Below, piece after piece: positions 1 to 10,131 of a stretch of DNA of 64,000 nucleotides. Under the pieces are notes generated by a model, which was not told where the DNA came from, made no database searches, and saw nothing but the letters and a program-made list of their open reading frames with translations. A program made the position numbers and the translations under genes. Source of the stretch: Puniceicoccaceae bacterium (GTDB taxonomy: Bacteria; Verrucomicrobiota; Verrucomicrobiia; Opitutales; Coraliomargaritaceae); the NCBI GenBank assembly GCA_018402305.1, contig JAGYJE010000001.1, positions 267,703 through 331,702 on the forward strand. Direction: 5' to 3'. Each line of letters begins with the position of its first letter. Position 1 is the first letter of the stretch.

Positions 1-1
1 A

Positions 2-1369
2 GCGGCGGTCAGCTTTGTCGTCTCGAACCACCTCGATTTGTTTTTTGATGTCGAGGAGATCGAAATCGACCCGCCCAAGGGCAATTTCCAAATGGTGAAC
101 CGATGCACCATCACCGGAAAATTACTGGGTCCGCCAAACTACCACCGCTATCAGGAGTTTTTGCGTCATCACTACGCGACACAGATCACCGGCATGTCCT
201 TTGAGCGTTTCACCTCGAAGATCGAGGGCGTCAAGGAGCCGGAGCCGATCGAAGCATGGCTCGATTCCATGAAAAAATCGGCCCGTTATACGCTAAAAAG
301 TCGCCAAGAGGGTGAGCCTGAGGCCTTTGATAGTCTCGAAGCCGCCCGCTTTTTTCTCCTGCAGCACCGCAAGGATCAAGTCGTGGGTTCGGGCGAAAGT
401 GTGCGTTTTGCGGGGCGCGACATTGAGCGTTTGCCGAGGGGCGCCATTCGCAGTTCGGTGGAGGCGCATATCGAAAAGCAGAAAGTTTTCCCGCTGGAGT
501 CGGCGAACAACATCCGGGGCCGCCTGCGGCGCCACAAGTTTGCCGTTTACAAAAAAGGATCGAAGGGCGTTTCCTTTGTTTGCGCGGTCAAACGGAAGTT
601 CCGCGATAGCAAAACGCTCTTTACCGACTCCATCCGTGATCTGATCGAGTTTATTGAAAAGCATCCCGAGATGCCCGCGTCCAAGCTTCCCAAAGCCTAT
701 ATCGGCATCGACACCGAGAAGCAAAAGCCTGAAGCACTGAAGATGACCGAAGCGGAGGTGGAGGCCGCCGCACAAGCAAAAGCTGCGGCTGAGTCAACCG
801 CTGCACAAGCAAAAGCTGCGGCTGAGTCAACCGCCGCACAAGCAAAAGCTGAGGCTGAGGCAACCGCTGCGGCTGCGGTTGCGGCTGAGGCAACCACTGG
901 GGCCGAGGTGCAAGCCGCGGCAACTGGCGCTGAACCGCCCACAATCCCGCCGGCAACCTCGAAGGAGCCTGAGGCCGATAGATCGGCGGAAGTACCAACA
1001 GAGCCCACCAAATCTCCTTCTGCCGACCGCCCGTCGGCCATCGCCGAAGATGCCAAGGCCTCAACGGAGGCCAAGCCCAAGGTTGAATTGACCGAGGCGG
1101 AATCCAAAAAACTTCGTCAACTGATGGGGGACCTTCGTTGGTTGATCACCGAAGGCTATGTCACCGAGTATGGCGATGGCCGCCTTTTCGCGCCACCACC
1201 CATGCCCGAGGCCAAGCCCAAAGATACGGCGGCCGCGCCTGAGGAGTCGCCAACCGATGAGCCCGAAGCTGTTGAGCCCGAAACTGCCGAGCCCGAATCT
1301 GCCGAGCCCGAAGCTGCTGAGCCCGAAACTGCCGAGCCCGAAGCTGCTGAGCCCGAAACTGTTGAGTAA
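2..1369 (+). CDS. Hypothetical protein, 5' end outside window; C-terminal Ala/Glu/Pro low-complexity repeats
   Basis: Frame is open upstream of the listed TTG start at 38 to the window edge (AAVSFVVSNHLDLFFDV...); in-frame 33-bp x3 and 15-bp x7 repeats, stop at 1367-1369. Confidence 0.7.
   Translation, partial: AAVSFVVSNHLDLFFDVEEIEIDPPKGNFQMVNRCTITGKLLGPPNYHRYQEFLRHHYATQITGMSFERFTSKIEGVKEPEPIEAWLDSMKKSARYTLKSRQEGEPEAFDSLEAARFFLLQHRKDQVVGSGESVRFAGRDIERLPRGAIRSSVEAHIEKQKVFPLESANNIRGRLRRHKFAVYKKGSKGVSFVCAVKRKFRDSKTLFTDSIRDLIEFIEKHPEMPASKLPKAYIGIDTEKQKPEALKMTEAEVEAAAQAKAAAESTAAQAKAAAESTAAQAKAEAEATAAAAVAAEATTGAEVQAAATGAEPPTIPPATSKEPEADRSAEVPTEPTKSPSADRPSAIAEDAKASTEAKPKVELTEAESKKLRQLMGDLRWLITEGYVTEYGDGRLFAPPPMPEAKPKDTAAAPEESPTDEPEAVEPETAEPESAEPEAAEPETAEPEAAEPETVE
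767..865 (+). repeat. 33-bp tandem repeat x3 (AQAKAAAESTA)
   Basis: gcYgcacaagcaaaagctgcggctgagtcaacc repeated head-to-tail. Confidence 0.85.
1259..1363 (+). repeat. 15-bp tandem repeat x7 (EPExx) running to the stop codon
   Basis: gagcccgaaNctgNY units at 1259,1274,1289,1304,1319,1334,1349. Confidence 0.9.
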
Positions 1370-1479
1370 GGTTCGGTCGAGCCCAAGACGAGCGCCGGGC
1401 CGGAAGCAAGCAAATCCCCCCGAGGCAGTTCGGTGCCCGGTCAATAAGCTATTTTCCTTTTAATTCCCTGTGAATTACC

Positions 1480-2286
1480 TCAATGGCGGCGGCGGGCGGC
1501 GACCACCCCAAGTGCGGCGGCTCCGATCATGAGTGCATAGCTCGAAGGCTCGGGCACGGCTGAGACGCTCATTATAAAGTTGTTGCTACGGGGACCTACC
1601 CAGCTGGTTCCAGAGTTTGTGGAGGCGTATGCGTTTGAGGTGATGCCATTCGTAACATCCCATTGCAATGCGCCCTCAGAGTTTAGCGTCGTCCCCCGTG
1701 CGAGAAGATAGTAGTTGGTGCTCGCCCCGAGGGTCACGCTCAACCCCGAGATCGTCAAAAGGCTGGATGCATCGGGGAGGTTTTCAGCCAGTCCCGTGTA
1801 GATCGCGGAACCGACCTGAGCCCCAGGGCTGCCCGAGGCCCCGGCCGCGTCCCAGACCTGAATCTCGAAGTTTCCGGTAGTATCTCCACGCTTATCCGAG
1901 AGACGCAGTGCTACCTCGTCGAGTACGAAGTTTGTCGTCGTTGTTGAAAATCCTTGGGCTAGCCACTGAGTATTCGAAACATTGGTACTGCCATTAATCG
2001 CATCCGAGAGGTTATTGAACAAATATGCCTGGGCTTGGCCCGCATGGCCACAGCATGCAATGGCCCCGATCAGCATGAGCAAGGACAGGCAGGACCCGCC
2101 TCTGCCCGCTTGGGCGGCGCACAGACCGGGCTTTTGCTTCGACTTAACAAGCGAAGTAGATGACTCTACGGGATTTGCGGTTTGATAGGAAATCTCTTTT
2201 TGCGTTTCGATCATCATGGAAGTTGATTGGTTCATAGGTGAGTATATGGCTTGTTTATCTAAAATTTCCAAAATACCACAGTGCAA
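1480..2286 (-). CDS. PEP-CTERM sorting domain protein (choice-of-anchor R-like)
   Basis: C-terminus VPEPSSYALMIGAAALGVVAARRRH = PEP motif + TM + Arg cluster; N-terminal hydrophobic segment. Confidence 0.85.
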   Translation of the reverse strand: MHCGILEILDKQAIYSPMNQSTSMMIETQKEISYQTANPVESSTSLVKSKQKPGLCAAQAGRGGSCLSLLMLIGAIACCGHAGQAQAYLFNNLSDAINGSTNVSNTQWLAQGFSTTTTNFVLDEVALRLSDKRGDTTGNFEIQVWDAAGASGSPGAQVGSAIYTGLAENLPDASSLLTISGLSVTLGASTNYYLLARGTTLNSEGALQWDVTNGITSNAYASTNSGTSWVGPRSNNFIMSVSAVPEPSSYALMIGAAALGVVAARRRH

Positions 2287-2321
2287 TTTGGGAGTCAGAT
2301 AAGCTACTGGGAGATGAAGGT

Positions 2322-2367
2322 AAAAAACGCCGGTGCAAGACCTAAAAGTAGGTTTTTTCGCGGCGTC
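2322..2367 (-). terminator. Rho-independent terminator downstream of tRNA-Lys
   Basis: On minus strand ACGCCG...CGGCGT stem enclosing ACCTA-CTTT-TAGGT hairpin, followed by T-run. Confidence 0.55.
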
Positions 2368-2425
2368 TTCCCAAAGTTCTTTGACTGACCGCAGCCTGAG
2401 AAGCCCATGACGACTTGGGGCAGGC

Positions 2426-2501
<76 letters not shown>

Positions 2502-2628
2502 AGAAACCCTAGCGAAGCGCGAGAGCAAAGAAGCTGAGCTGGCTGTTGTCAAGGAAAGGAGGTGTAATTATTTTAAATTTTGAACGCGTACACGAGGAAC
2601 AAATCAAATAGGATAGACTCTTATTTCC

Positions 2629-3243
2629 ATGAACTACCCTATGACGACCAAAACCGAGGCAATTCCATCCGACGAGCTACTGATCAATCGCATCAAGGCG
2701 GGCGACCTATCTGCCTACAACGAGATCGTCACGCGTTACTACGACCGCATATTTGCCCGTGTTTCGCAGCTATTGAAAAATAAGCAGGATGCCGAGGAGG
2801 TCACGCAGGATGCCTTTATCCGTGCGCATCGGGGGTTGGAGAATTTTCGCGGCGAGGCTTCTTTTTCCACCTGGCTTTACCAAATTGCCACAAATCTCGC
2901 GCACAACCGCTACTGGTACTGGTTCAGGCGCAAGCGGGAACAGTCGATTTCCATCGACCAGCCTTTGACAGATGATGGCAGTATGACGCTTGAAAATGTG
3001 ATGCCCTCCGGGGGAGAAAGTCCAGCCGAGGCAGCCGTTACGCAAGAGTTTGTCGATCGGGTTTCGGAATGTATGCAGGGTCTCAACGAAAAACACAAAG
3101 AAGTGCTGATTCTGAGAAACGTTAAAAATTTAAGCTATGATGAGATCGCCTGCCAGCTGGACATCAGCGTTGGCACAGTGAAGAGCCGGATTGCCCGTGC
3201 CCGAGAGAGCTTGCGCGATCTGATGGGCAGCGATTTTTCGTGA
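2629..3243 (+). CDS. RNA polymerase sigma factor, ECF/sigma-70 family
   Basis: Region 2 (DAEEVTQDAFIRAHRGLENFRGEASFSTWLYQIATNLAHNRYW) and region 4 (LRNVKNLSYDEIACQLDISVGTVKSRIARARE). Confidence 0.93.
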   Translation: MNYPMTTKTEAIPSDELLINRIKAGDLSAYNEIVTRYYDRIFARVSQLLKNKQDAEEVTQDAFIRAHRGLENFRGEASFSTWLYQIATNLAHNRYWYWFRRKREQSISIDQPLTDDGSMTLENVMPSGGESPAEAAVTQEFVDRVSECMQGLNEKHKEVLILRNVKNLSYDEIACQLDISVGTVKSRIARARESLRDLMGSDFS

Positions 3244-3272
3244 CCGTTTTTCATGACCGTTTTTCATGACCG
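3234..3272 (+). repeat. 13-bp tandem repeat x3 spanning stop of sigma gene and start of next ORF
   Basis: tttttcgtgaccg / tttttcatgaccg / tttttcatgaccg. Confidence 0.9.
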
Positions 3273-4150
3273 AAGAAACATTTATAGAATTGGTTGACCT
3301 CTATTTAGATAGAGAAATCACGAAGGAGGCTATTCTGCGATTGAAGGCGGAACTAGCGGTTAACGCGGACCGCCGTCAGTTATTTCTGGAGCGGAGCCGC
3401 TTACACAAGGCAATGCAAATGGCGCTGAATCCACAAATGGCGCAGAATTCACAAAGGGCGCAGAATTCACAAAGGGCGCAGACAGCGCAGACAACGCGAA
3501 CGATTGGCGCGAGCCGGGTGACTCACTCGGGCCAAATGCCGGGCATGCCGGGCATGCCGGGCATGCCGGGCGGCCTCGGCATGCCTAGGCGAGGGCTCCG
3601 GTGGTCTCTTGGCTTTGGTTTGGCTGCGTCGCTCGTTTTCGGCTGGATGTTTTTGAGCTCAATGTCGCTCATTCGGCCGGATAGCCAGCCCAACGCACAG
3701 AGGTTCATTAGCGGCACAAGCGGCACAGGCGGCATTAACAGCACTAGCGGCACCAGCGGCATTAACGATAGTAGCGCCGGCGAGTCCATTTCTGACTTTG
3801 TTGACGAAGCGCTTTCGAAATGGAGCAGTGAGGCGGGCTTGAAGCGGTATGCCTCAAGACAGGAGCGGGGGCTTGCCATTGAGCGCACCAGTCTCGCCGC
3901 GCAACTCCGTCTCATGGGCCTACGACCTGAGTTGACGCCGCTCAACAAAGAGTTGCGCTCTATCGACCTGGCGACCCTGCAAGCGGAGCCGACAAGGAGC
4001 CGCGCTGAGTTATTGACCACGCTACAACGGCATTCCGTCATGCCGGAGCCCCGTATTTTGAGCTATGAAGTGCCGGTGAAATCGGCTGTGGAGGCTTCAG
4101 ATCGGTCCTACGGTAGCGGATTTCAGCCCTCTTTAATCAGCTTTCGGTAG
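3266..4150 (+). CDS. Putative anti-sigma/regulatory single-TM protein
   Basis: Immediately downstream of ECF sigma; N-terminal LVDLYLDREITKEAILRLKAELAVNADRRQLF; one TM (LGFGLAASLVFGWMFL); MPG and SGT repeats. Confidence 0.6.
   Translation: MTEETFIELVDLYLDREITKEAILRLKAELAVNADRRQLFLERSRLHKAMQMALNPQMAQNSQRAQNSQRAQTAQTTRTIGASRVTHSGQMPGMPGMPGMPGGLGMPRRGLRWSLGFGLAASLVFGWMFLSSMSLIRPDSQPNAQRFISGTSGTGGINSTSGTSGINDSSAGESISDFVDEALSKWSSEAGLKRYASRQERGLAIERTSLAAQLRLMGLRPELTPLNKELRSIDLATLQAEPTRSRAELLTTLQRHSVMPEPRILSYEVPVKSAVEASDRSYGSGFQPSLISFR
3536..3571 (+). repeat. 9-bp tandem repeat x4 (MPG)
   Basis: atgccgggc x4. Confidence 0.9.
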
Positions 4151-4255
4151 CGAGGGAGCCGAGGCAGCCCTGGAAGCGCTCAAATCGGATTTCCGCTTGC
4201 ATCCGAAGCCGGGGCGTTCATACCTCGGAGGTTCATCGTTGAACCTGAAAACTTT

Positions 4256-5509
4256 ATGAAAATCGTCTTAGCGTATTCGGGAGGTTTAGATACCTCCGTC
4301 CTTGTCAGCTGGTTGAAAGATCACTACGGCGCCGAAATTATCACCTTTGCTGCCGACGTTGGTCAGGAGGAGGAGCTGGACGGCTTGGCCGAAAAGGCAA
4401 AAGCCACTGGTGCCTCGGCACACTACACGGTCGACTTGGTCGATGAGTTTGCGCGGGATTTCATTTTCCCAATCATGCGGGCAAATGCAGTGTATGAAGG
4501 GCAGTATCTGCTGGGCACCTCAATTGCTCGCCCGCTTATTGGAAAAGCGCACGTGGAGATCGCTGAGCGCGAGGAGGCGGATGCTGTGGCGCACGGTGCG
4601 ACGGGGAAGGGGAATGATCAAGTTCGTTTCGAGTTGGCTTATGCAGCTCTGGCACCAAAGCTACAAATTATTTCCCCGTGGAGAATGGATGCTTTCCGCA
4701 AGGCTTTTCCCGGGCGGACGGAGATGATTCAATATTGCCGTGAAAATAACATTAACGTGGAAGCCAGTGCCTCAAAGCCTTATTCGATGGACCGGAATCT
4801 GCTTCATATTTCTTACGAAGCGGGGATTCTGGAGGATCCTTGGTTTGATCCCACGGAGGACGCTAATAAGGCGATGTATAAATTGACGACGGCCCCGGAA
4901 GACGCCCCGGACGAGGCGCAGTATGTCGAACTCGACTTTCAGCAAGGCGACTGTGTGGCGGTGGACGGTGTATCGATGACGCCCGCGCAAGTCATGAAAC
5001 AACTTAACCGCCTTGCCGGCAAGCACGGCGTCGGTCGGGTTGATTTGATCGAGAATCGCTTTGTTGGTATGAAGAGCCGGGGTGTCTACGAGACCCCGGG
5101 TGGCACCATCCTGATGCACGGGCACCGTAATATGGAGACATTGACGATGGACCGGGAACTCATGCACCTGCGGGATAGCCTGATACCCCGTTACGCACAG
5201 CTGGTCTACAATGGTTTTTGGTATGCACCCGAGCGCGAAGCCTTGCAGGCCTTTATTGATGATTCGCAAAAGACGGTGACGGGTACGGTTCGGCTTAAGC
5301 TCTACAAGGGCAATGTCACTACAGTCGGGCGTAAGTCGCCGCTCTCTCTTTACGATGAAAATATCGCTTCGATGGAGGGCGTCGTCAGCGACTATAACCC
5401 GGATGATGCCAGTGGGTTCATTCGCCTGAACGCATTGCGTTTGCGCCGCCGGGCGCTCGCCCAAGGCGGCCCCGAGATCGCCTCAGAGAGCCATCTTTTA
5501 AAGGAGTGA
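4256..5509 (+). CDS. argG: Argininosuccinate synthase
   Basis: [39 protein letters not shown]. Confidence 0.98.
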   Translation: MKIVLAYSGGLDTSVLVSWLKDHYGAEIITFAADVGQEEELDGLAEKAKATGASAHYTVDLVDEFARDFIFPIMRANAVYEGQYLLGTSIARPLIGKAHVEIAEREEADAVAHGATGKGNDQVRFELAYAALAPKLQIISPWRMDAFRKAFPGRTEMIQYCRENNINVEASASKPYSMDRNLLHISYEAGILEDPWFDPTEDANKAMYKLTTAPEDAPDEAQYVELDFQQGDCVAVDGVSMTPAQVMKQLNRLAGKHGVGRVDLIENRFVGMKSRGVYETPGGTILMHGHRNMETLTMDRELMHLRDSLIPRYAQLVYNGFWYAPEREALQAFIDDSQKTVTGTVRLKLYKGNVTTVGRKSPLSLYDENIASMEGVVSDYNPDDASGFIRLNALRLRRRALAQGGPEIASESHLLKE

Positions 5510-5520
5510 GGCCTTCTCTA

Positions 5521-6282
5521 ATGAACCGCTCTTATTGTCTTCTCGGCGTCAACGTCGATCACGTCGCCACCCTCCGCCAAGCTCGCTACCGGGCGCATCC
5601 TCTGGATCATGGCGACGAAGTTGAGCCCGATTGTGTCGCCTTCGCCTTAGCCTGTGAAGCGGCCGGTGCCGATGGCATCACCATACACTTGCGTGAGGAC
5701 CGGCGCCACGTTCAGGATTCGGATGTACGGCGTGCCCATGCGCAGATAGGGACGCGGCTGAATCTGGAAATGGCCTGCACGGCGGCCATGGTGGACTATG
5801 CGCTGCAGCTCAAGCCTCACTCAGTCTGTCTTGTCCCGGAAGGTCGCCATGAGATAACAACCGAAGGCGGACTCGATGTGGTTGGCCAGAAGGCAAAGGT
5901 GGCTGAAGTCGTCGCTGCAATGACAGCGGCGGGTATCAAAACCAGTTTGTTTATTGACCCCGATCCGGCGCAGATCGAAAACTCAGCCGAGGTCGGCGCT
6001 CCGTGGGTCGAGTTGCACACCGGTGCCTACGCCAACGCTTACTACCATGAGGGCCGCTTACGCGAGTTTGCAGTGCTGCGCGATGGAGCTGAAATGGCCC
6101 ATAATCTTGGACTGACTGTTAACGCGGGGCATGGTATCAATTACACGAATATCCGAGAGGTGATTACGCTGCCGCATCTTAACGAGTTGAATATTGGGCA
6201 CTCTATAATCAGCCGTGCACTGTTTGTCGGCGTGGAACAGGCTGTAAGGGAGATGAAGGCACTAATGCAACTAATGCATTAG
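5521..6282 (+). CDS. pdxJ: Pyridoxine 5'-phosphate synthase
   Basis: LGVNVDHVATLRQAR, GADGITIHLREDRRHVQDSDV, LNIGHSIISRALFVG. Confidence 0.97.
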   Translation: MNRSYCLLGVNVDHVATLRQARYRAHPLDHGDEVEPDCVAFALACEAAGADGITIHLREDRRHVQDSDVRRAHAQIGTRLNLEMACTAAMVDYALQLKPHSVCLVPEGRHEITTEGGLDVVGQKAKVAEVVAAMTAAGIKTSLFIDPDPAQIENSAEVGAPWVELHTGAYANAYYHEGRLREFAVLRDGAEMAHNLGLTVNAGHGINYTNIREVITLPHLNELNIGHSIISRALFVGVEQAVREMKALMQLMH

Positions 6283-6326
6283 CCCGATGTGCCCGATGTG
6301 CCCGATGTCCCGATGTGCCCGATGTG
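6283..6326. repeat. 9-bp tandem repeat (cccgatgtg) ~x5 directly after pdxJ stop
   Basis: cccgatgtg cccgatgtg cccgatgt cccgatgtg cccgatgtg. Confidence 0.9.
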
Positions 6327-6368
6327 CCGAGCGAAGCGCTGAATTGATTAGTACTCACAAATAAATCT

Positions 6369-7949
6369 ATGAAAGCTTTTTCTACGACACACCCGATCTT
6401 ATCCTGCGAACAAGCCGATGTATTTGAATCGTCGATACTGAAGGATGAGGCAGCTGAATGGTCTGCTATGAAAACCGCGGGGCAGGGCATTGCCCGGATG
6501 TTGATGGAGGATTACCCGGAGCTTCGACCCGTGCCAAAGCATTTAAAAGTGCTCGGCTTGATTGGAAAGGGCAATAATGGTGGCGATGCGCTTGTCGCCT
6601 GTGGTCAATTGCTGGCGGATTTCCCCAGGGCACAAGTTGATTTGATCCTGGTGGAGTCGGTTAATGGTCTGCGGCCCCTTGCCGCGAAGGCTTTGAGTCA
6701 GCTTGAAGGGCGGATCCGCACCCATACGGTAGACAGCCAGACCTCTCTCGGGAGCATGGCAGGCTTGCTCGAAGCAATCGGCGGTCGAGAGGGTTTTCAT
6801 CTGTGTATTGACGGCCTTTTGGGTACGGCATTGAAGCCCCCGCTTAGAGACCCCATTGAATCATTGATTCAAGCAATCAATGCCTATGATCGGGTTGATT
6901 TACGCGCTGCAGTGGACCTCCCAAGCGGGTGGGGTGATGCGGGGGGAGCGATCGCGTTTCGGGCTGATTTCACCTATGCGACGGGGATCGTGAAAAGGCC
7001 GCTTTTTCGGGCGGGAGCTCACTGCGGGCGGATTCGTTATGTCGACCTGGGATTTTTCAAGGGGGATTTGCCGCTACCACCTGATTCCAAAGAACACATC
7101 CTCTTGCCCAGTCTGCTGGATCCCTTGCGGCGCCTGCGTCCGGCGGTTTCGGAAAAGCGCTCGTTCGGCCATCTCTTTATTGTCGGGGGATCGACTCGCA
7201 TGCCGGGCGCTCTTCTCATGTCTGTAAAAGCGGCGGTGCAGTCCGGGGTTGGTCTCGTCACGGCCTTTGCTCCCGCGTCGCTGGTTTCTGTCTTTGCGGC
7301 TCAGGTTCCTGAGGCAATGTGGGTGGCCTGGCCGGAGACAGCCAGCGGCACGCTCAACCCTCGTGGCATGGCGCTTTTGCAGGAACAAATTGGTAGAGCT
7401 GATGCGGTCCTGGCTGGGCCTGGCTTTGGTCGTGACCGGAATACGGAGATGCTCACTCAAGAGATTGTCCGCCAAGTCGAGTGTCCGGTTATCCTTGATG
7501 CGGACGCGCTGCGCGCGCGCGTGATGGAGGCGGCCCAAAAACGAAAGCCTCAGTTCGGTCCTCTGATTGTCACGCCGCACATGGGCGAGTTTAAGCGTAT
7601 GGCCAAACTGCTCGAGGTGAGTGATCTAGACGCGGTAGTCCTTGATTTTGCCAATTTTAATAAACTGTCGATCGTCCTTAAAGGGCCCAACACCCGGATT
7701 TGCGATGGGGCTCGCACGATCTACAGCACGCGTGGTGGGCCGGTGCTCGCGCGGGGTGGTAGTGGGGACTTACTGGCCGGTATTATCGGAGGCATGATCG
7801 CTCAAGCCCAGAGCGGTGATTTGGAGGTGATCGCCCGAGGTGTGGCTTTGCACGGCGTGGCGGGGGAATTGTTGGCCAGGGCGCGGGGCCAGGTTATGGT
7901 CCGCACGACTGAACTGCTTGACTACCTGTCGGAGGCACTTCGAGGCTAG
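6369..7949 (+). CDS. nnr: Bifunctional NAD(P)H-hydrate epimerase / ADP-dependent NAD(P)H-hydrate dehydratase
   Basis: YjeF_N-type GKGNNGGDALVACG and carbohydrate-kinase-like C-terminus (VLAGPGFGRD, ARGGSGDLLAGIIGGMIAQ). Confidence 0.93.
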   Translation: MKAFSTTHPILSCEQADVFESSILKDEAAEWSAMKTAGQGIARMLMEDYPELRPVPKHLKVLGLIGKGNNGGDALVACGQLLADFPRAQVDLILVESVNGLRPLAAKALSQLEGRIRTHTVDSQTSLGSMAGLLEAIGGREGFHLCIDGLLGTALKPPLRDPIESLIQAINAYDRVDLRAAVDLPSGWGDAGGAIAFRADFTYATGIVKRPLFRAGAHCGRIRYVDLGFFKGDLPLPPDSKEHILLPSLLDPLRRLRPAVSEKRSFGHLFIVGGSTRMPGALLMSVKAAVQSGVGLVTAFAPASLVSVFAAQVPEAMWVAWPETASGTLNPRGMALLQEQIGRADAVLAGPGFGRDRNTEMLTQEIVRQVECPVILDADALRARVMEAAQKRKPQFGPLIVTPHMGEFKRMAKLLEVSDLDAVVLDFANFNKLSIVLKGPNTRICDGARTIYSTRGGPVLARGGSGDLLAGIIGGMIAQAQSGDLEVIARGVALHGVAGELLARARGQVMVRTTELLDYLSEALRG

Positions 7950-7953
7950 ATCG

Positions 7954-9072
7954 ATGGCGCGAACCCTCCATCACCGACAAGCGCTCTTGGTCCTGAACGG
8001 CTTGCCCGTGGTCGGGCCGGTCATGCTGCGGCGTTTGCTCGATGCCTTTGATGAGGACCCGGTAGCCATTCTTTCCTCGGATCGGCAACGTCTGCTGAAT
8101 GTTCAGGGAGTCGGTGAGAAAGCAGCCGGGGTGCTGCTCAATTGGGCGGATCATTTTAATCTCAGCCAGGAAATCGAACGCATGAAAGCGTCGGGGGTTC
8201 GTTTCCTTGCGCAGACCGATGAGGCCTTTCCGCCGATGCTGCGGGAGACTTTTGATCCACCGATTGGTTTGTATTGGAAAGGGAAATACAATGTGGATCG
8301 GCCTTGCGTGGCCATTGTAGGGACCCGACGGGGTACGCTTTATGGGTTGAGTGTGGCAAAGCAATTCGCCTCCGAGCTGGCTCGGCTCGGGTTTTGCATC
8401 GTGAGTGGCATGGCGCGGGGCACTGATACGGCCGCGCATGAAGGAGCTCTGGAGGTTGGGGGAAAGACCGTCGCTGTGATGGGCTGTGGTTTGGATATTG
8501 TCTATCCTCCTGAGAATCTCGATCTTTATAAACAAATCGCAATCGAGGGTGCGGTGGCGAGTGAGTTTCCCTTCGGGAGAAGGGCGGACCGCCAGACCTT
8601 TCCCATGCGGAATCGCGTGGTTGCGGGTATGTGCGAGGCCATTATCGTGGTGGAAAGCGATGCTGCGGGGGGCAGTATGATTACGGCGCGCTTTGCCGGT
8701 GAGCAGGGGCGTCAAATTATGGCGGTGCCTGGCCGAATCGACCAAGCGAGCAGTGCGGGGTGCCATCAATTGATTCGGGATGGCGCTACGATGGTGACCT
8801 CGGTGGACGATGTTCTGGAAGAGCTGCGTTACGCACGGCCGACGCAGACGGAGGCTGAACTGCCCCTCGAGTCAGGGGGACCGAAGACGGAATCGCTGAG
8901 CGATTTGGAAGTGGCTGTGCTAGCCTGCTTCGAAGGTGGAGAGCTTTGCCAGCCCGATGGGATATGCCAGCGGATCCAGCGGTCGGTTGCTGAGGTTTCG
9001 GGCTGCTTAATGAGCCTCGAAATAAAGAAACGGATCGTGAAGCGAGCAGATGGGCGTTTTGAGGCGCGTTAA
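7954..9072 (+). CDS. dprA: DNA processing protein DprA
   Basis: VAIVGTRRGTLYGLSVAKQFASELARLGFCIVSGMARGTDTAAHEGAL; SEFPFG; ATG at 7954 inside the longer ORF. Confidence 0.95.
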   Translation: MARTLHHRQALLVLNGLPVVGPVMLRRLLDAFDEDPVAILSSDRQRLLNVQGVGEKAAGVLLNWADHFNLSQEIERMKASGVRFLAQTDEAFPPMLRETFDPPIGLYWKGKYNVDRPCVAIVGTRRGTLYGLSVAKQFASELARLGFCIVSGMARGTDTAAHEGALEVGGKTVAVMGCGLDIVYPPENLDLYKQIAIEGAVASEFPFGRRADRQTFPMRNRVVAGMCEAIIVVESDAAGGSMITARFAGEQGRQIMAVPGRIDQASSAGCHQLIRDGATMVTSVDDVLEELRYARPTQTEAELPLESGGPKTESLSDLEVAVLACFEGGELCQPDGICQRIQRSVAEVSGCLMSLEIKKRIVKRADGRFEAR

Positions 9073-9094
9073 TTCGCTTGTTAATCTTCAGAAG

Positions 9095-10033
9095 ATGGCA
9101 AAACCGTATACAGCAGCACAGATTACATGGATTGGGCTTTCGCTTAATTTGATCTTGGGCGTCATAAAGGTCGCCGGAGGGTGGCTGTTGCAGTCAAAAG
9201 CGCTTATTGCGGATGGAGCGCACAGCTTGCTCGACTTGTTGACCGACATAGCGGTGCTGATTGGTCTCTCGATGGCAAATAAGCCGGAAGATGCAAATCA
9301 TCTCTATGGACATCATAAATTTGCCAGCTTTGCCAAGCTGTCTGTCGGGGCCATGCTTCTCTTCTTCTCACTTGGGTTGGTTGTCGCCGCGATATGGGAT
9401 TTCCGCTCTGGAGTGAGTGCACCCCAAGCGGGGCCGGCGGTTCTTCTGGCAGTCGTTTCCCTGGTCTTGAAAGAAGGTCTCTTTTGGTGGACCCGCGCGG
9501 TGGCCTGGCGCTTGAAGTCGGATCTGGTCATGGCAAACGCCTGGCACCATCGAATGGATAGCCTATCCTCACTGGGGGTCGTCGTTGCCCTGGTGGGGGT
9601 CTGGCTGGGTGGTGAGTCGTGGGCCTTTCTGGATGATGCGGTGACTCTGGTTCTGGGTTGTTACCTGATTTTCGAATCAACCAAAATATTCCTCCGGGCT
9701 TGCTCTGACTTGCTCGACACGGCACCGGAGCGGGCGATTATCGAGGACCTGCGTGAGCATATTTTACCAACGCCCGGGGCCGTCGCTTACCACGATTTCC
9801 GCGTTCGGCGCGTTGGAGACCTCTACGAGGTGGATCTGCATCTACAGGTGGATCCCGCCATTTCCGTTGAGTCAGGCCATACGATCGCGCGGGCAGTCAA
9901 AAATAGAATGTGCGAAAAACATCCCGAGGTTTCTACTGTGCTCATACATGTTGAACCCGCTAATAAAGAGCATGTTATGAGTCGTGGACTGTCTGGCAGG
10001 GGAGGGACTGAGTCGACTGAGCTCGATCTGTAG
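9095..10033 (+). CDS. Cation diffusion facilitator transporter
   Basis: ALIADGAHSLLDLLTDIAVLIG, NAWHHRMDSLSSLGV, C-terminal HDFRVRRVGDLYEVDLHLQVDP. Confidence 0.93.
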   Translation: MAKPYTAAQITWIGLSLNLILGVIKVAGGWLLQSKALIADGAHSLLDLLTDIAVLIGLSMANKPEDANHLYGHHKFASFAKLSVGAMLLFFSLGLVVAAIWDFRSGVSAPQAGPAVLLAVVSLVLKEGLFWWTRAVAWRLKSDLVMANAWHHRMDSLSSLGVVVALVGVWLGGESWAFLDDAVTLVLGCYLIFESTKIFLRACSDLLDTAPERAIIEDLREHILPTPGAVAYHDFRVRRVGDLYEVDLHLQVDPAISVESGHTIARAVKNRMCEKHPEVSTVLIHVEPANKEHVMSRGLSGRGGTESTELDL

Positions 10034-10131
10034 GGAATTATGGCTTGTCTGTGGAGCTGTAACAGAATTGAAACGTAGGCTCTGCGCACGCACCCAGACC
10101 TACAGGATATAGTGAGAGGAAATGCCCTAAT

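Noticed and set aside
773-1363. Repeats considered as a CRISPR array
   Set aside because: Contiguous in-frame coding repeats without spacers; no cas genes in the window.
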